DNA of 64,000 nucleotides from Juglans regia (taxonomy: Eukaryota; Streptophyta; Magnoliopsida; Fagales; Juglandaceae): NCBI RefSeq assembly GCF_001411555.2, contig NC_049916.1:24756558-24820557 (forward strand), given 5' to 3'. Below, piece by piece: positions 15,859-27,075 of this stretch (positions are counted from its first letter, which is position 1; each line of letters opens with the position of its first letter). The position numbers and the translations under genes are program-made. The notes under the pieces were generated by a model. It ran no database searches, was not told the DNA's origin, and was given only the letters and a program-made list of their open reading frames with translations.

Positions 15859-16981
15859 GCATTTCCCTTATTTAATTTGTATTTTTCCTCTCATTTTCAG
15901 AGCAAGTCTATTGTTAGCCACCTGTTGCGGCTGCCCACGCCCACCTCCCATGCCTTCCTCTCGACATCCTCCACCACTATGCCTCTGGCTCATCCTCCAT
16001 CTTCTTGACTTTTGATGCACATATGTTGCCATCAAGCACATTAGATCTATGTTTTTATGCTACTCTTTGCTTTGAAAAGAGCTAATTCCAGCTCAAAATC
16101 AATGCCCCTTTGTCAAACCGCATTGTAATTACTAATTGTAGCAAATGTGTCTTTTGCTCCACACAGTCAATATAGGATTGGAACCACTTCATTAGCCCAC
16201 ATTCTCCCTTTCTCTAAATTACCTTTTGGTATCTTGAATTATATCATGCTATGAGAGATTTATTAATGGGTTTTAATTTTCTAAAAACTTGAATTTCAAT
16301 TGAATCCAGATTTTGAAGGAATAGACCTTTCATCCCTAGCCAGTGCTGTGCATCATTCCACTAGTTGTTTCTTACAAGCTAGGTTTAGAGCAGCATGCCC
16401 TTGCCTTCTTGAGTCATTGCTTGCTTCATAGCTTGGTCATTGAATTAGAATTCTATGTAATCGCTTACGTCAGAAGAAATGAGGACCCCATCAAAGTCCA
16501 TTGCCATCATACAAAACGACAACTCATTAGGTGTACTATCTCTGATTTCAACCCCACTTTAGTCTTTGGTACATTAATAAGGGATACCTTCTCAAATGGT
16601 TTTAAGAAAAGCACTGTACTACTTTATATGAGATTCCTTTTGATCATGAGGGGAGGAGGACTCTGTCACAACACCATGAAGGATCAATCAATGACCAGCT
16701 TTAGGCCTTGCTATTGAGATTTTTTTTTTTAAAAAAAAAGAAAGAGTAATTCTAACTAGAAACTCCATTCTTCGCTCCCTTTTCCTCTCTTAGTTAATTT
16801 AATTGTATGGAAGCTCCTACAGCTTCAGAAACCCTACCCAGTTGCTTGCATTTACGTTGCATACAAAATTTATCACTTCACAAATCTAATCAGAACTGGG
16901 TTTTCCAATGCAGATTGAAATGAATACAACTGTTCCAATTCTGGTATGAAGTTAGGATTCCTTTTCTTCTTCTCAAACCCC

Positions 16982-19900
16982 TTAATTGGGTGTGGCATCT
17001 GTGGGGGCACAAACAGCTTCTACCAATAATTTTTTTGATATGTTTGGACATGGGTCTGCACCAAAATTGCTGTTTGATACGGTCACCATGCATTTCTGCT
17101 TACCTACGCATTCCTGGAATCAAGAACAGAATATAAGTGAATTCGAGATTGAACATGAATCAGGATTGGGTTTAAACGGTATTTTAAATCGAATTTGAAT
17201 GCTCGACAAAAGTGGATTGAAGAAATTAAAGAGCAGACCGAGTACCTTCTCAAAGACAGCTAGAGAGCTTGGGGCATGACAGGTCCCATGCTGGAAACTA
17301 CCACAAGTCCCAAATGGAGTTCCAAAACTAGCAAATTTAATTGCAGAAATGAACTGCCCGCCTGCACAATGTAGGCTAACCTTTGGCATGTCTAGACCTT
17401 CAGATTTGCCATCTCTCTCAATATGCCAGTTGTTAATGTTTGAGTGATCCCCGGATACCTTGGCACAGATACTTGTAACTGATCTTTTTACAAGTGCAAT
17501 TTTAGAGGGATCTCCACCTATTTCCTCAAATACTACCAACAGATTTTTAGTTGGCTTCAACCATGACCGAGGAACATGGTACCTGAACACATGATAGAAG
17601 ATAGAAATGAGCTAGCAATATACCATCATTTAATCTTCACTTTTATCTTGTTCGTGGAGGAGGTTTGAGCAAGTCCGTACCATTTTTGAGTTGGTTGGCC
17701 ACAACCAAATTGGCACTTTGTAGGCCGGAATGTGACGGAATAACTGCATCCACTGCAATTACCATTAGCATAGAGATTCCAATATCTTCCCATGCTCTCC
17801 CCATTGATCCACACTTGGCCCTTCCCCATACTACTCATGTCCAAAGCCAAGGCCTCCTCTCCTTTCGGTGCACCAAAATGGGTCTGCAGGTTCAAATGTC
17901 AACTTAGACTTGTTAAGGTTTTGAATAAGTTTAAGAACAAGCCTACCCCCATAAAAAGCATAAAAAAGAAACAAAAAAGGATTATATCAAAGACTGCTTT
18001 TGACGTTCCCATACCTTATACCATGTCAGAGGCTGCTGTTTCTCTGCCACTAAGGACCCTTGCATCCAATCAACTGATGATATAGAGTTAGGAGAACATA
18101 AATTCATGGCTTCTCCTTTAAGCCCAACCTGTACAAAGATACACCTGTGAGGTAGATACTCATCTTGCAAGTCCTCAAAATATGTGGAAGTGAGATGCTT
18201 AGACCTTGTATGACCATTTATGCCAGGACAAATCCCTATTTCCCTGGTCTATCCCATGTATGACAACTGGTCCAAGGATTCCTGTGTTCCTCGTCTCAAA
18301 GTGTGGACCATTGTTCTTCAACACCAACAGGACCAAAAAGAAAGGATCAGTTGAAGAAAGCTACTAGGACATACTAGGCCAAGCAATATAATAACCTGTT
18401 GAAGTATTAACTGGTACTGATCTATCAGAGTTATAATAAAAGTGAGGATTGAAGTATTAACTGGCAATCCAACAGCTATACTGAGTAGTGAAATTTTGTT
18501 TGTTCCGGGTTTCAGGTCAACATTCCCTGTAAAAGTAAATCTCAAGCTCTCCCGAGTCCCAAAAGCCGAGCCTATCATTAGATCAGACACAATTCTTTAG
18601 TAATCATTAAAATGATATAAAAGTTGAACCTCTCTCTCTCTCTTCCCCCTCTTTTTTTCATAGAGTAACAAAGTTCAATCCAGTTGTATTTTCTGGCTTT
18701 CTGAAATCAAGAAACTCGATGATGTACCTGAAAATTTCCCATTAGTGAAGACATGCATAACATGGCCAGCTGAATGCACAGTGAGAGTTGGGCGTTGGCC
18801 TTGATGCAGGAATGGTTCTGATGAACTAATATCAACGCTGGAGACAATTTTAATGGTAAAAATGTTATCAATGTGTATAGATATTTAACATTAGAGTGAA
18901 AAAGAAATTTAAGAAGGATTCAATTCACCTGGTTGTGTACCAGAGATAGTCGCTAGCATCTCTAGTGACGTTCAACTGTTCCAAGAGACCAATGACACTG
19001 ATTGTTGAATCATCATCGGCCAGGGATATGTCTTCATTAAATGTATGCCATGGAGAAAAATCAACATTTGTAGGCAACATTTGCACTTGGGATGTCTGAA
19101 CTCCAACCTGAAAAGGTTGTGCATCTCACTATCTCAGCATGCATGATAAACGTCAATAGGATGGAAATAAAAACACTGGCAAAAATATCTTATCACATTT
19201 GAACAGGCCTACACTTGTTTGCAGTGAAAATTAATGTTAGGAAAATGAATTAAGATTGTTGGATAAATCATGTTCCATCATGGTGGTAATGATCTGCATA
19301 TTTTAAAGTTAGTTTTGGCTATATTATGTATATAGACAGAGTATACTGTATGTAACTATAGTCAAATTTTCAGGCTTCACACAGAACGTCCAGGAAATAT
19401 GCAAAAACCAAGATGAATCCAGTAGTTCCGATAGTCAATTCACTTACTTTGGCGGTGTTGAAGACAACATTTTCACAATCAGGAAGGATGCTTATGGACC
19501 AGGGTGGTAGGTTGTAGTGCTTGTTATTGAAAGTCACCCTTGCAACTGACTTGGAATTGTAATTTGAGAGAAAAGCTGCACAGTCTCCTGACTTGGAAGA
19601 GAATACATGTGCCTGGGAAATGTTAATAGTCAATCTGATTTAGATATAAGGAAAAGAAAAAAGAAAAAGGAAATTAATTTGACACTATCCTATAACCAGA
19701 AGCAGTAATTTCCCAAACCCTTTGGATAGAGGATATGACAAACCTTTTCATAATTTCCCAAGGATGTGATAGTAGGGTCAGCATTAAGCAAAGCTCGCTC
19801 ACATGACTTGATAGCCATATGGAGTTCCTTCAGACGGCCATACTTGGGCTCCCTTATCAAGCCTATCAAATTAGTATGGTTAAACTATGAGTTACAATCT

Positions 19901-22900
19901 GACAAACTGATTAATTCTCTGATTATGTAAAAAAATAAAATAAAAAATAGTTTATAAATTGAGTTTCCTTTGGTACGATACTGGCACAGGTTTCTCACCA
20001 TATTCATCAATTGGAGCATCATAGTCATAGCTGGTTGTAATGAAAGGGCCACCAGCAGTTCTTCCGAAGTTTGTTCCTCCATGGTACTGCCAAACACAAT
20101 ATGAATATCACGTAAATCGTTTCCAAATGTACATTGTCGTTATTTATAGATGTAATGCATAAATGGAATGGATCAGATCCTAGAAAGCATAAATTCTGGA
20201 AGACTTCTTGCACGAGATGATGTTAATTTACTAGCAGATGAGGACAGTGAAAGTAAGAACATTGAGAAATAAAGAATTGCCATTATGGTCTTAGACTTCA
20301 TAGTGTTAGGAACGATAAGAAGAAAAAGTAAGCAAAAAACGAAATCAATCATACACGAACACAAATTTACGTGGTTCACTAATGTGTCTACGCCTACGGA
20401 GCTGCAGAGGATTTTATTTTCTTGAAAGTCAAATACATTGTGCGGCAATACAATGAGTAATGCTAAATACAACCTTAGGGTGTGCAAACCCCGCGTACTC
20501 TCTTAAAAAAAAGTGGATAAATCTGGGATCCACATGAAAAATTTATTTTTTTAATAGTGGACTTCACTTTTTTCAAAGAAAGTGTTTAGGGTTTGCACAC
20601 ATCATTTCTCATGGTGTGCAAGTATCATTCTCATGGTACAATATATATATATATATATATATATGGCAAAACCCTAATTAAAGATTGGGTCAGCCTGGTT
20701 TAAGAGCTAAAACCGGGTCAAAAAATTTTTTCACCCCCCGACCCCCTTATTGGATCAAGTCATCAAATCGGGCAGCCACAAAAATAAACTAGGCTCCACA
20801 AAAACAAGCCCAACGAGTAGAATATAGGCTAGATATGATGTTTTCTGGGAAATTAAAAGAGAATCAACCAAGACGTTTCCATCAGCTTGTCATTCAAAGT
20901 ATTCAGTTTTCAGGACCCCAAAATATAAATCATCTCCCCTTTATTACATGGTAATTAATAAGAACAATATTGAAACATTTTTGTGTACTACTTTGAATAG
21001 GTGCTGAATGCCGTGTAATTATGAAGAGTGACTAACCATGTAATAATTTACAAAGGAGCCTCCCTTCTGAATGAACCGAGCAACTGCAAATGCCAAGTCT
21101 TCAACAGGTCGATGGTGAATGGGGCCACCAAATTCTGTAAACCTTAAAAAGGAGATTCAAGATAAATTGATATGTCTTAGGGAAGTGATTCGGAAGTGAT
21201 GGTGGATGTAAACCTTACCAGCCAGTCCAGGCCTCAGTCCATAGTGTGGGTTTGTAAGGTTTATTTGGGGAGAAGTAGTCACAATAGAAACCGTTGCACG
21301 TGTTTATCTGTCATCAAGATTTAGAGAAAGATGGATTTGAACTTTTCACTTCTAAAGCTGAAGAGAGAGGCTCACTCTCCCATTTTTCTCACAAATAGAA
21401 TTTCATCGTATACTAATTGTGTTTACAGGTAAGAAAAAGCTTCTTTGCCAGTGCACAAATTAGCTAGAATTCACAAATAATTGAACAATTAGTTGTGTTT
21501 ATAGCAAAATATTAACATTGATAGAATGCAAGAGAACAAAAAAGTGACAAGAAAGACCCTACAGCATAACTTTTAGTTTATAAGAAGAAACCATGGTTGG
21601 AGCTTGTATACGTTTCATGTTTAAGAAGCATAATTTTCATTACCATTGGGTCAGGGGCATCATCTTCCTTGCACATTACCCATGGGACCCCAGTACCCAT
21701 TCCAACGGCCATCTTTGCAGCCCAGGTCATGTATGCATGGCCGGCAGTTCCAAATGCCTTGCTTACAGGCTCATATTCATTCTCTATCTGCACTCAGAAA
21801 ATAAGTGCAAAGATATATAAGTAAATCATTAAAATTAACGTAACGAAGTTGCACAATGTAGCCGTTCTTTACTTTTTACTAGAACTGATTCAACTGATTA
21901 TTTTATTTTTCTTTAACTTTGCTTTGTAATATACAGGAAAATTTACTAACAGAGACTATTGCACAGTGCAGGAGTTGATTTTCCCAAAACGATACCTGAG
22001 AGAGGATGATGGGACCACCTTGAGACGCGAACAGATTTTCATCCTTCATCATTGTAACAATTTTCTGGGTAAATTTTTGCATTGCCAACTGTAATACAGC
22101 GAAATGTAAGATACTCGTAGCAAAGTTTAGTTAGTGGTTAGCGAGTTTTAGATGCCAACATTTTCTGTACAGACTTTCATATGTGCAGTTCATCAATCAC
22201 CTGTTTTTATTTTACCCACACACACACACTGAGTAGAGAGAGAGAGAGAGAGAGAGACCTTGAAAGGCTCATTATCTGTTCTAAAGTTAATGCCTGGAAC
22301 ATACTTCAACCAAACAGGAAACCCCCTAATTAAAAAAAAAAAAAAAAAAAAAACACACACAAAAACAAAAGGTGATGAAATAATTGAATTTGAAGAACAG
22401 CAACTCCTCGTCACCCAAAGAAGGAAATTTTTGTTACCCAAAATTCCACTCTGCACAAACATAAGGTCCAATGCGAAGATGCACGTATAGTCCTGCTTTC
22501 TGAATCATCTTGATAAACCGAACCAAATCAAATCTCCCCTCGAAAGTATACTGAACCCCCGAGAATAGAAAAGAAACAAAAAACCATAACTCATCAGTTA
22601 ATGTCGACCAGAAAGTATAAGAAACGCAGCTGAAAACAGAGGAAAAAAGAGCATGAGTAAAACCGAAGTACCTTGCCAGGAGAAGGTTCATGAACATTCC
22701 AAAACACATAGGTATCTATAGCATCCAAGCCACCATCTTTGGCTTTCTGTATTAGACTTTCCCACATCTGCATTGTATGCAAATTGTTCGTCATGAAGAA
22801 GTGTGTAAGCAAAACTTCACATATCAACCACATTTTCCTTGATAAATGTGGGAAAGGAATTGGATAAAGTTTTGTAAATTAAGATACCTCAGGGGTGCTT

Positions 22901-23055
22901 CTGGGGTAGTGTATAGAGCCAGAAAAAAGAATTTTCCTCTGCCCATTAATGACGAGTGCCTTCCTATCATAGGTGACACTGCACTGAGCCAGCTGAAGAC
23001 TCAGAAACAAAACCATACAGAGAAAAAACCACTTGGAAGCTGAGCTAGCTTCCAT
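16982..23055 (-). CDS. BGAL3: Beta-galactosidase with C-terminal lectin domain, BGAL3-like, GH35, 19 exons, 847 aa
   Basis: Exons in transcription order: 23055-22888, 22767-22672, 22550-22438, 22325-22259, 22088-21996, 21787-21644, 21307-21219, 21142-21037, 20086-19999, 19862-19744, 19612-19448, 19107-18929, 18837-18728, 18571-18462, 18315-18205, 18128-18015, 17883-17681, 17582-17246, 17113-16982. All are GT-AG with consistent phases, 2544 nt. Residues 1-25 are a signal peptide, so the product is secreted or apoplastic. The GH35 domain follows, with [13 protein letters not shown] placing the acid/base Glu at 183 and WTEAWTGW placing the nucleophile Glu at 252. The C-terminal 90 residues are a Cys-rich SUEL-type lectin domain. 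Plant GH35 enzymes remove terminal galactose from pectic galactan and arabinogalactan in the wall. [32 protein letters not shown] and GLKGEAMNL favour BGAL3 over BGAL1. One oddity is Glu at 185, where the family usually has Gly after IENEY. An in-frame ATG lies farther upstream (23154), but the signal peptide begins at 23055. The gene appears intact. Confidence 0.93.
20305..20455. mobile_element. Transposon-derived fragment in BGAL intron 8
   Basis: Sequence starting TGTTAGGAACGATAAG and running through TTTACGTGGTTCAC and GGAGCTGCAGAGGATTTTAT resembles LTR-type repeats common in woody plants. No mate, target duplication or coding sequence is visible, so class is uncertain. It abuts a MITE on its right. 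Confidence 0.35.
20454..20634. mobile_element. MITE-like element in BGAL intron 8
   Basis: The left end reads GAGTAATGCTAAATAC followed by GGGTGTGCAAACCC; the right end carries the complements of GGGTTTGCACAC and GAGAATGATACTTGCACA, giving imperfect inverted repeats. The interior is AT-rich and non-coding. A (TA)n microsatellite follows at 20640-20665. The right boundary is uncertain because two similar end motifs lie 24 bp apart. Confidence 0.55.
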
Positions 23056-23130
23056 TTTCTCTCCAGACTCTCCCTCTCTCACACACACACAGACTAAGGA
23101 AAAGTGCAAAATGTGGGAAGAAGCGGTTGT

Positions 23131-23208
23131 TATATGGTCACCACTCAGCAACAAACAAAGAATCCATTTCTCTGAACCCTTTTGTTGTCTTACATATACT
23201 GATATACA
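23131..23208 (-). promoter_or_regulatory. BGAL3-like promoter block, proximal copy
   Basis: A block of about 76 bp beginning TTATA and containing GGTCACCACTCAGCA and CATATACTGA recurs at 23291-23365, 155-160 bp farther from the gene. On the gene strand each copy carries a TATA-like TATATG, here about 145 bp upstream of the ATG, so this copy probably serves as the core promoter. The 5' leader between it and the ATG contains GA/CT-rich sequence. Confidence 0.5.
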
Positions 23209-23290
23209 GCTATAAGCAGCTCAAAAAGGTGGCATTCACAATCTGTGTGGGCGAGAGAGAGAGAGGTTTATGAGTTTGGGAAGCACGAGA

Positions 23291-23365
23291 TTATAATGTG
23301 GTCACCACTCAGCAGAAAAACCAGTCTATTTGTCTCGAATCTGTCGTTACTGCATATACTGACAC
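23291..23365 (-). promoter_or_regulatory. BGAL3-like promoter block, distal copy
   Basis: Second copy of the block at 23131-23208, keeping GGTCACCACTCAGCA and CATATACTGACAC. It lies about 240-310 bp upstream of the BGAL3-like ATG. It could be a second start region or a duplicated binding platform; the sequence alone cannot say which. Confidence 0.45.
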
Positions 23366-23850
23366 GATGACATTTGACTCAAAAGAATAACCATTCACTA
23401 CAAGAGAGAGAGAGACGCACCATACCCACTATCCTTGCATCTGATTCACTACAATGGCATAGTGATAATGTAACGGAATGTAATGTGCGTGACACAACTG
23501 CACTGCGGTCCTGCTTTATGGCCGAAGCTTTTATTTTCATACTGGCTTCATGCATGAATTTGATTTCTCCCTTGATACCAAATATTTTTTTTGGGCCTCT
23601 CTGTCTCTGTCTTACATGAAATTCAGACAACAAACTAAAACACCAATGACATGGGAAAACAAATATTATCAGACAACCAAAAAATATGTCTATGATTAAT
23701 ATCCTTTTATATAATATTATCTTACAACATTACAGTAAACGTTAGATGGATGCATCAAAGTGTATAAGCAAATATTGTATTCTACATATATATTTTGTAG
23801 CAACAAGTACAACATTGATTACAAACCCAAAAAAGCGTTGGAAATAAAGT

Positions 23851-24060
23851 AAGGGCACTGCTATGGGTCCCGAATTCGGGATCTATTTTGTGTCCCGAAT
23901 AGGTTTTTTAGTTTTTTAATTTTTTTTTATGTATTTTTTTAATCATTATAAATATTTTTTAAAAAAATAAAAAATCACAACATCATTAAAAAATATTTTT
24001 TTAATCATTCAATAAAAAGAAACATTCGAGACACACTTCGGGACCAAAGCATTTCCCTTT
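23851..24060. mobile_element. MITE of about 210 bp
   Basis: Left end AAGGGCACTGCTATGGGTCC, right end the complement of AAGGGAAATGCTTTGGTCCC, followed on each side by CCCGAA-type sequence. The AT-rich interior has no coding capacity. The target duplication is not clear. Confidence 0.65.
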
Positions 24061-24239
24061 GCACAGACTGAGCGGGGGCTTTTTTTTTACACCCGGATAG
24101 AGGAGCAGCCGTGATGGGACTCCTGTAACTCTGAAACTTTCAACCTTTATTTTATTTTTTTTACCCTTTAAATTCTTCTCAAAGGATAAAAAGAAAATTC
24201 ATTAGTTAGTAAAACTGTTCGAGAAAGAGTCTAAAAACT

Positions 24240-24440
24240 AAGGTCACTTTTATTTTCATAATTTTTTTTAATCTGATCTCATTTTATTATTATAAATTTT
24301 ATAAATTTTTATATAAAATAAAATAAAAAATTTAATTTTTTTAAATCTTAAAATAAAAATAATATTAATAAAATATATTCTAATAGTATTTTATTCTATT
24401 TTTAATTTTAATATCAATTCATCTCATTTCATCTATAAAA
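24240..24440. mobile_element. Decayed AT-rich MITE, same family as the 8857 element
   Basis: It shares the order TCTCATTTTATTATTATAAA-like start, TTTAATTTTTTTAAATCTTA-like centre, ATATTCTAATA, and TCAATTCATCTCATTTCATC end with the Tourist-like copy. Termini are too degraded to place exactly. Confidence 0.4.
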
Positions 24441-24579
24441 ATAAATTAAATAAAGTACTGAATTTTTTTTTATAAATATAATAAATCTGAATAATAATTA
24501 ATACATATATATATATAAATTTCACACCTATCTTTTATAAAAAAAAAATTGAGTTTCAATATAAAAATAAATATAATTT

Positions 24580-24790
24580 TTCTTAATTCCGTTTAAATAG
24601 TGAGATGAGATGAGATGATTTTAAATAAAAGTTAAAAGTTGAATAAAATATTATTAGAATATTATTTATTATTATTATTATTATTTTAAGATTTAAAAAA
24701 GTTGAATTGTTTATTATATTTTGTATGAGAATTAAAGAAAATTATAATAATGTGATGAAATGAAATGTGTTAAGATGATTTCTCAATATA
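24580..24790. mobile_element. Decayed AT-rich MITE, reverse orientation
   Basis: Contains GTGAGATGAGATGAGATGA, an AAAAGTTGAATTGTTTATTA segment and TTTTGTATGAGAATTA in the order expected for the complement of the 8857 element. It ends near ATAAACGGGGCC. The outer ends are imprecise. Confidence 0.45.
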
Positions 24791-25111
24791 AACGGGGCCA
24801 TAATGGTACTTACCTTTTTTCGAAAAATTTACACGAAATTTATAGTGCACGTCAATTTATATTTTGGAGTATTACTAATACTAAATTACTAAGAACAAGA
24901 CTTTATTCTCCTTGTACTAAATTACTCCAAGACTATATTTTGGAGTAAAGCGGGGCCCCGCCGCCCACCCCTACTAACATCTTTTTTTTTTCCTTGTACT
25001 CTCATTGTCCTATCTTTTTCTCTCATTCTGTCGTCTTCTAATAGAGGCCCTTGGATGGGCTGAACTTGATTTATTTAGGCTTGAGATATTTTATCCCTTC
25101 AACCATATCAA

Positions 25112-25333
25112 CTAGAACACCTTATAATTAACATGGGTTGTGTGAAGGGTCGATTCAGATTTCTTGAATTTCTTTGGAGACGCTTGAATAGTGGGATTTA
25201 GAGAGAACTTTTTGATAGGATTTGAAGGAGGAGAAAAGGAAGAACTTTTGCGCCTTGACTTGAAACTGAGAGATATAAGGAAGAGCACGAGAACTATGGT
25301 TGCAGCTATGCATAAATTGTCTGTGATGCATTG
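25112..25333 (-). CDS. Possible small membrane-protein ORF or exon (uncertain)
   Basis: An open minus-strand frame of about 73 codons encodes a hydrophobic stretch (CIAATIVLVLFLISLSF), a basic Ser/Pro-rich segment (KSRRKSSSFSPPSNPIKK) and a polar tail, ending in TAG. There is no ATG at its 5' end; the frame opens right after a TGA. It would therefore need an upstream exon or be a fragment. The composition looks more protein-like than the spacer, but I do not recognise it. LINE-1 sits about 270 bp upstream on that strand. Confidence 0.22.
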   Translation of the reverse strand, partial: QCITDNLCIAATIVLVLFLISLSFKSRRKSSSFSPPSNPIKKFSLNPTIQASPKKFKKSESTLHTTHVNYKVF

Positions 25334-25586
25334 CACTATTTCTCATGATCACAGAAAATAAAAAATAAATGCCACCAGTCCAGCGCTTGCAGGGCCTGAA
25401 CAGATCCAACAAATCCTAATTGAAAATAATTATTCCCTTATTTGGATGTAATTGTGCAAAATCATGCACTTGTTAAATAAGAGTCAAAATAGGAACAAAA
25501 CAAAACACCTATTCATTGGAGTCAATTATTCTCTCTCTCTGTCTCTCTCTCTCACTTCACATATTCTTGTCAAGCTTGGCGTTTTA

Positions 25587-25601
25587 ACTTAAATAGATCA
25601 A
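25587..25601 (+). repeat. Target-site duplication of LINE-1, 5' copy
   Basis: ACTTAAATAGATCAA is repeated at 31245-31259 as ACTTAAATAGAACAA (14 of 15 identical). The element between them begins GGTTTCC and ends in poly-A. Confidence 0.85.
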
Positions 25602-25677
25602 GGTTTCCTTTCTAGGATATCTACGTAGGGGCTTTTCCACGGCCGCCTGTGTCTTGATTTAGGTTTCTTGTTTGAAA

Positions 25678-27075
25678 ATGGAGGAGTCCTTCCATCATCA
25701 CTATCAGCGTCTCGCTTTGACTGAGATGGAGAATGCGGAGGTGGTCCTAGAATCGGCGAAGTTAGCCGATATCTTTCGGAGCGGAGGAAAGTGTTTGATA
25801 ATGAAGTTATTCACTGAGAGGCATTACAATAAAGAGATCTTCAAGAGTACGATGCGCAAAGCTTGGCATTTGGGGTCAGTGGTGAAGTTCAGAGATCTGG
25901 ATTCCACTCTCCTTTTAGCCGATTTTGAGAATATTAAGGATAAGGAGAGGGTTCTTTGGGAAGGCCCTTGGTCCTTTGATAAACATTTAGTGCTACTGTT
26001 TGAAGTTGATGGCCGGAGTCAAGTTCACCAGATTCAGATGAAGATGGCGTCATTTTGGGTATGGATTCACAACTTACCTCTTATGGCTCGTAATGAGTAT
26101 GTGGGTCGTTTATTGGGTGAGAAAATTGGGTATGTTGAGGTAGTGGATGTGGAGGCAGGGGAAATGGAATGAGGGCAGTTTTTACGAGTTCGGGTAGCTT
26201 TGTCTATCGACAAACCTCTTCTTCGAGGCTCAAAATTGATTATTAGGGATGGTGAGCCTGTGTGGGTTCGGTTCTTCTATGAGAGATTACCGAATTTTTG
26301 CTATTGGTGTGGTTGTTTGGGACATGGTGAGAGGGATTGTGTCAATGTCAAACGGGGATCGGAGGTGCATACATGGAAGGATTATCCCTATGGTCCGTGG
26401 TTGCATGCGGGTAGTGGGTTTGGAGTCCACGCATCTGCTGGGAAAAACATAGGATCCAATCCAGTGAAACATACTCCAACAAATCCTTTGGGATCAAAGG
26501 ATGCCACGAGAACGATTGTACAGGAAAAGGGGGCAGAGGTAGTGGAGGAAGGAGTGCTTTCCCCGCCAGTTTTTCATGCTGAACAGATGGTAGTTACGGC
26601 TGGAGTGGAGGTGGACCTGCAGGCACAAGGTAGTTACGGGATGGCTGAGGTGGGCGAGAAAGCTAGCACTGAGAAGGATTCTCTGGAAGTTTCGGGTCAC
26701 AAGTCGGGTGCAGTTGCCAGTGACACGCTTGGGCCTGGTGGGCCAGAAGCTGTGGGGCTCACTTTTACAGGGGTTAACAAAAAAGAAAAGCCTGCTACTA
26801 AACCGGATGGGCTTCGAAGCAAGAAGTGGAAACGCACTTCTCTACTGCATGAAACGACACCTAGTTTTCCTGGGGGTGATTCTGTGAAGGGGGCATCCAG
26901 AAAACGAAAGGGGTTTTTAGAGGATGATTTTTCTGGCGCAAGATCAGCGAAGCGTTTTCAAGCTAACCCCATTTTTGATGAAGCAACGAAGTCTGTTGAT
27001 GATAAGGCTGCGAAGAAAGTACAAAAACCAGAGATATCGGCGGTGGCTATGGATCAGCACCGCCGGGAGCCATGA
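25678..27075 (+). pseudogene. LINE-1 ORF1: DUF4283 / CCHC zinc-knuckle nucleic-acid-binding protein, one nonsense codon
   Basis: The frame opens at the ATG at 25678 and runs to TGA at 27073-27075, about 465 codons, with a single internal TGA at 26170-26172. That stop falls right after GEME, where related proteins carry Trp, so TGG-to-TGA is the simple explanation. The DUF4283-type RNA-binding region spans about codons 15-165. Then comes a zinc knuckle CYWCGCLGHGERDC (C-x2-C-x4-H-x4-C) near 26300-26340, followed by a long low-complexity basic region. In plant L1 elements ORF1 packages the element RNA. The stop overlaps the ORF2 start as ATGA. Confidence 0.85.

Noticed and set aside
16343..16717. 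124-codon plus-strand frame between the SHL-like and BGAL genes
   Set aside because: No domain, no ATG context or splice structure that I can support; might be a decayed gene fragment, but evidence is lacking.
21593..21824. Two 75-codon plus-strand frames over BGAL exon 6
   Set aside because: Antisense shadows of a conserved GH35 exon.
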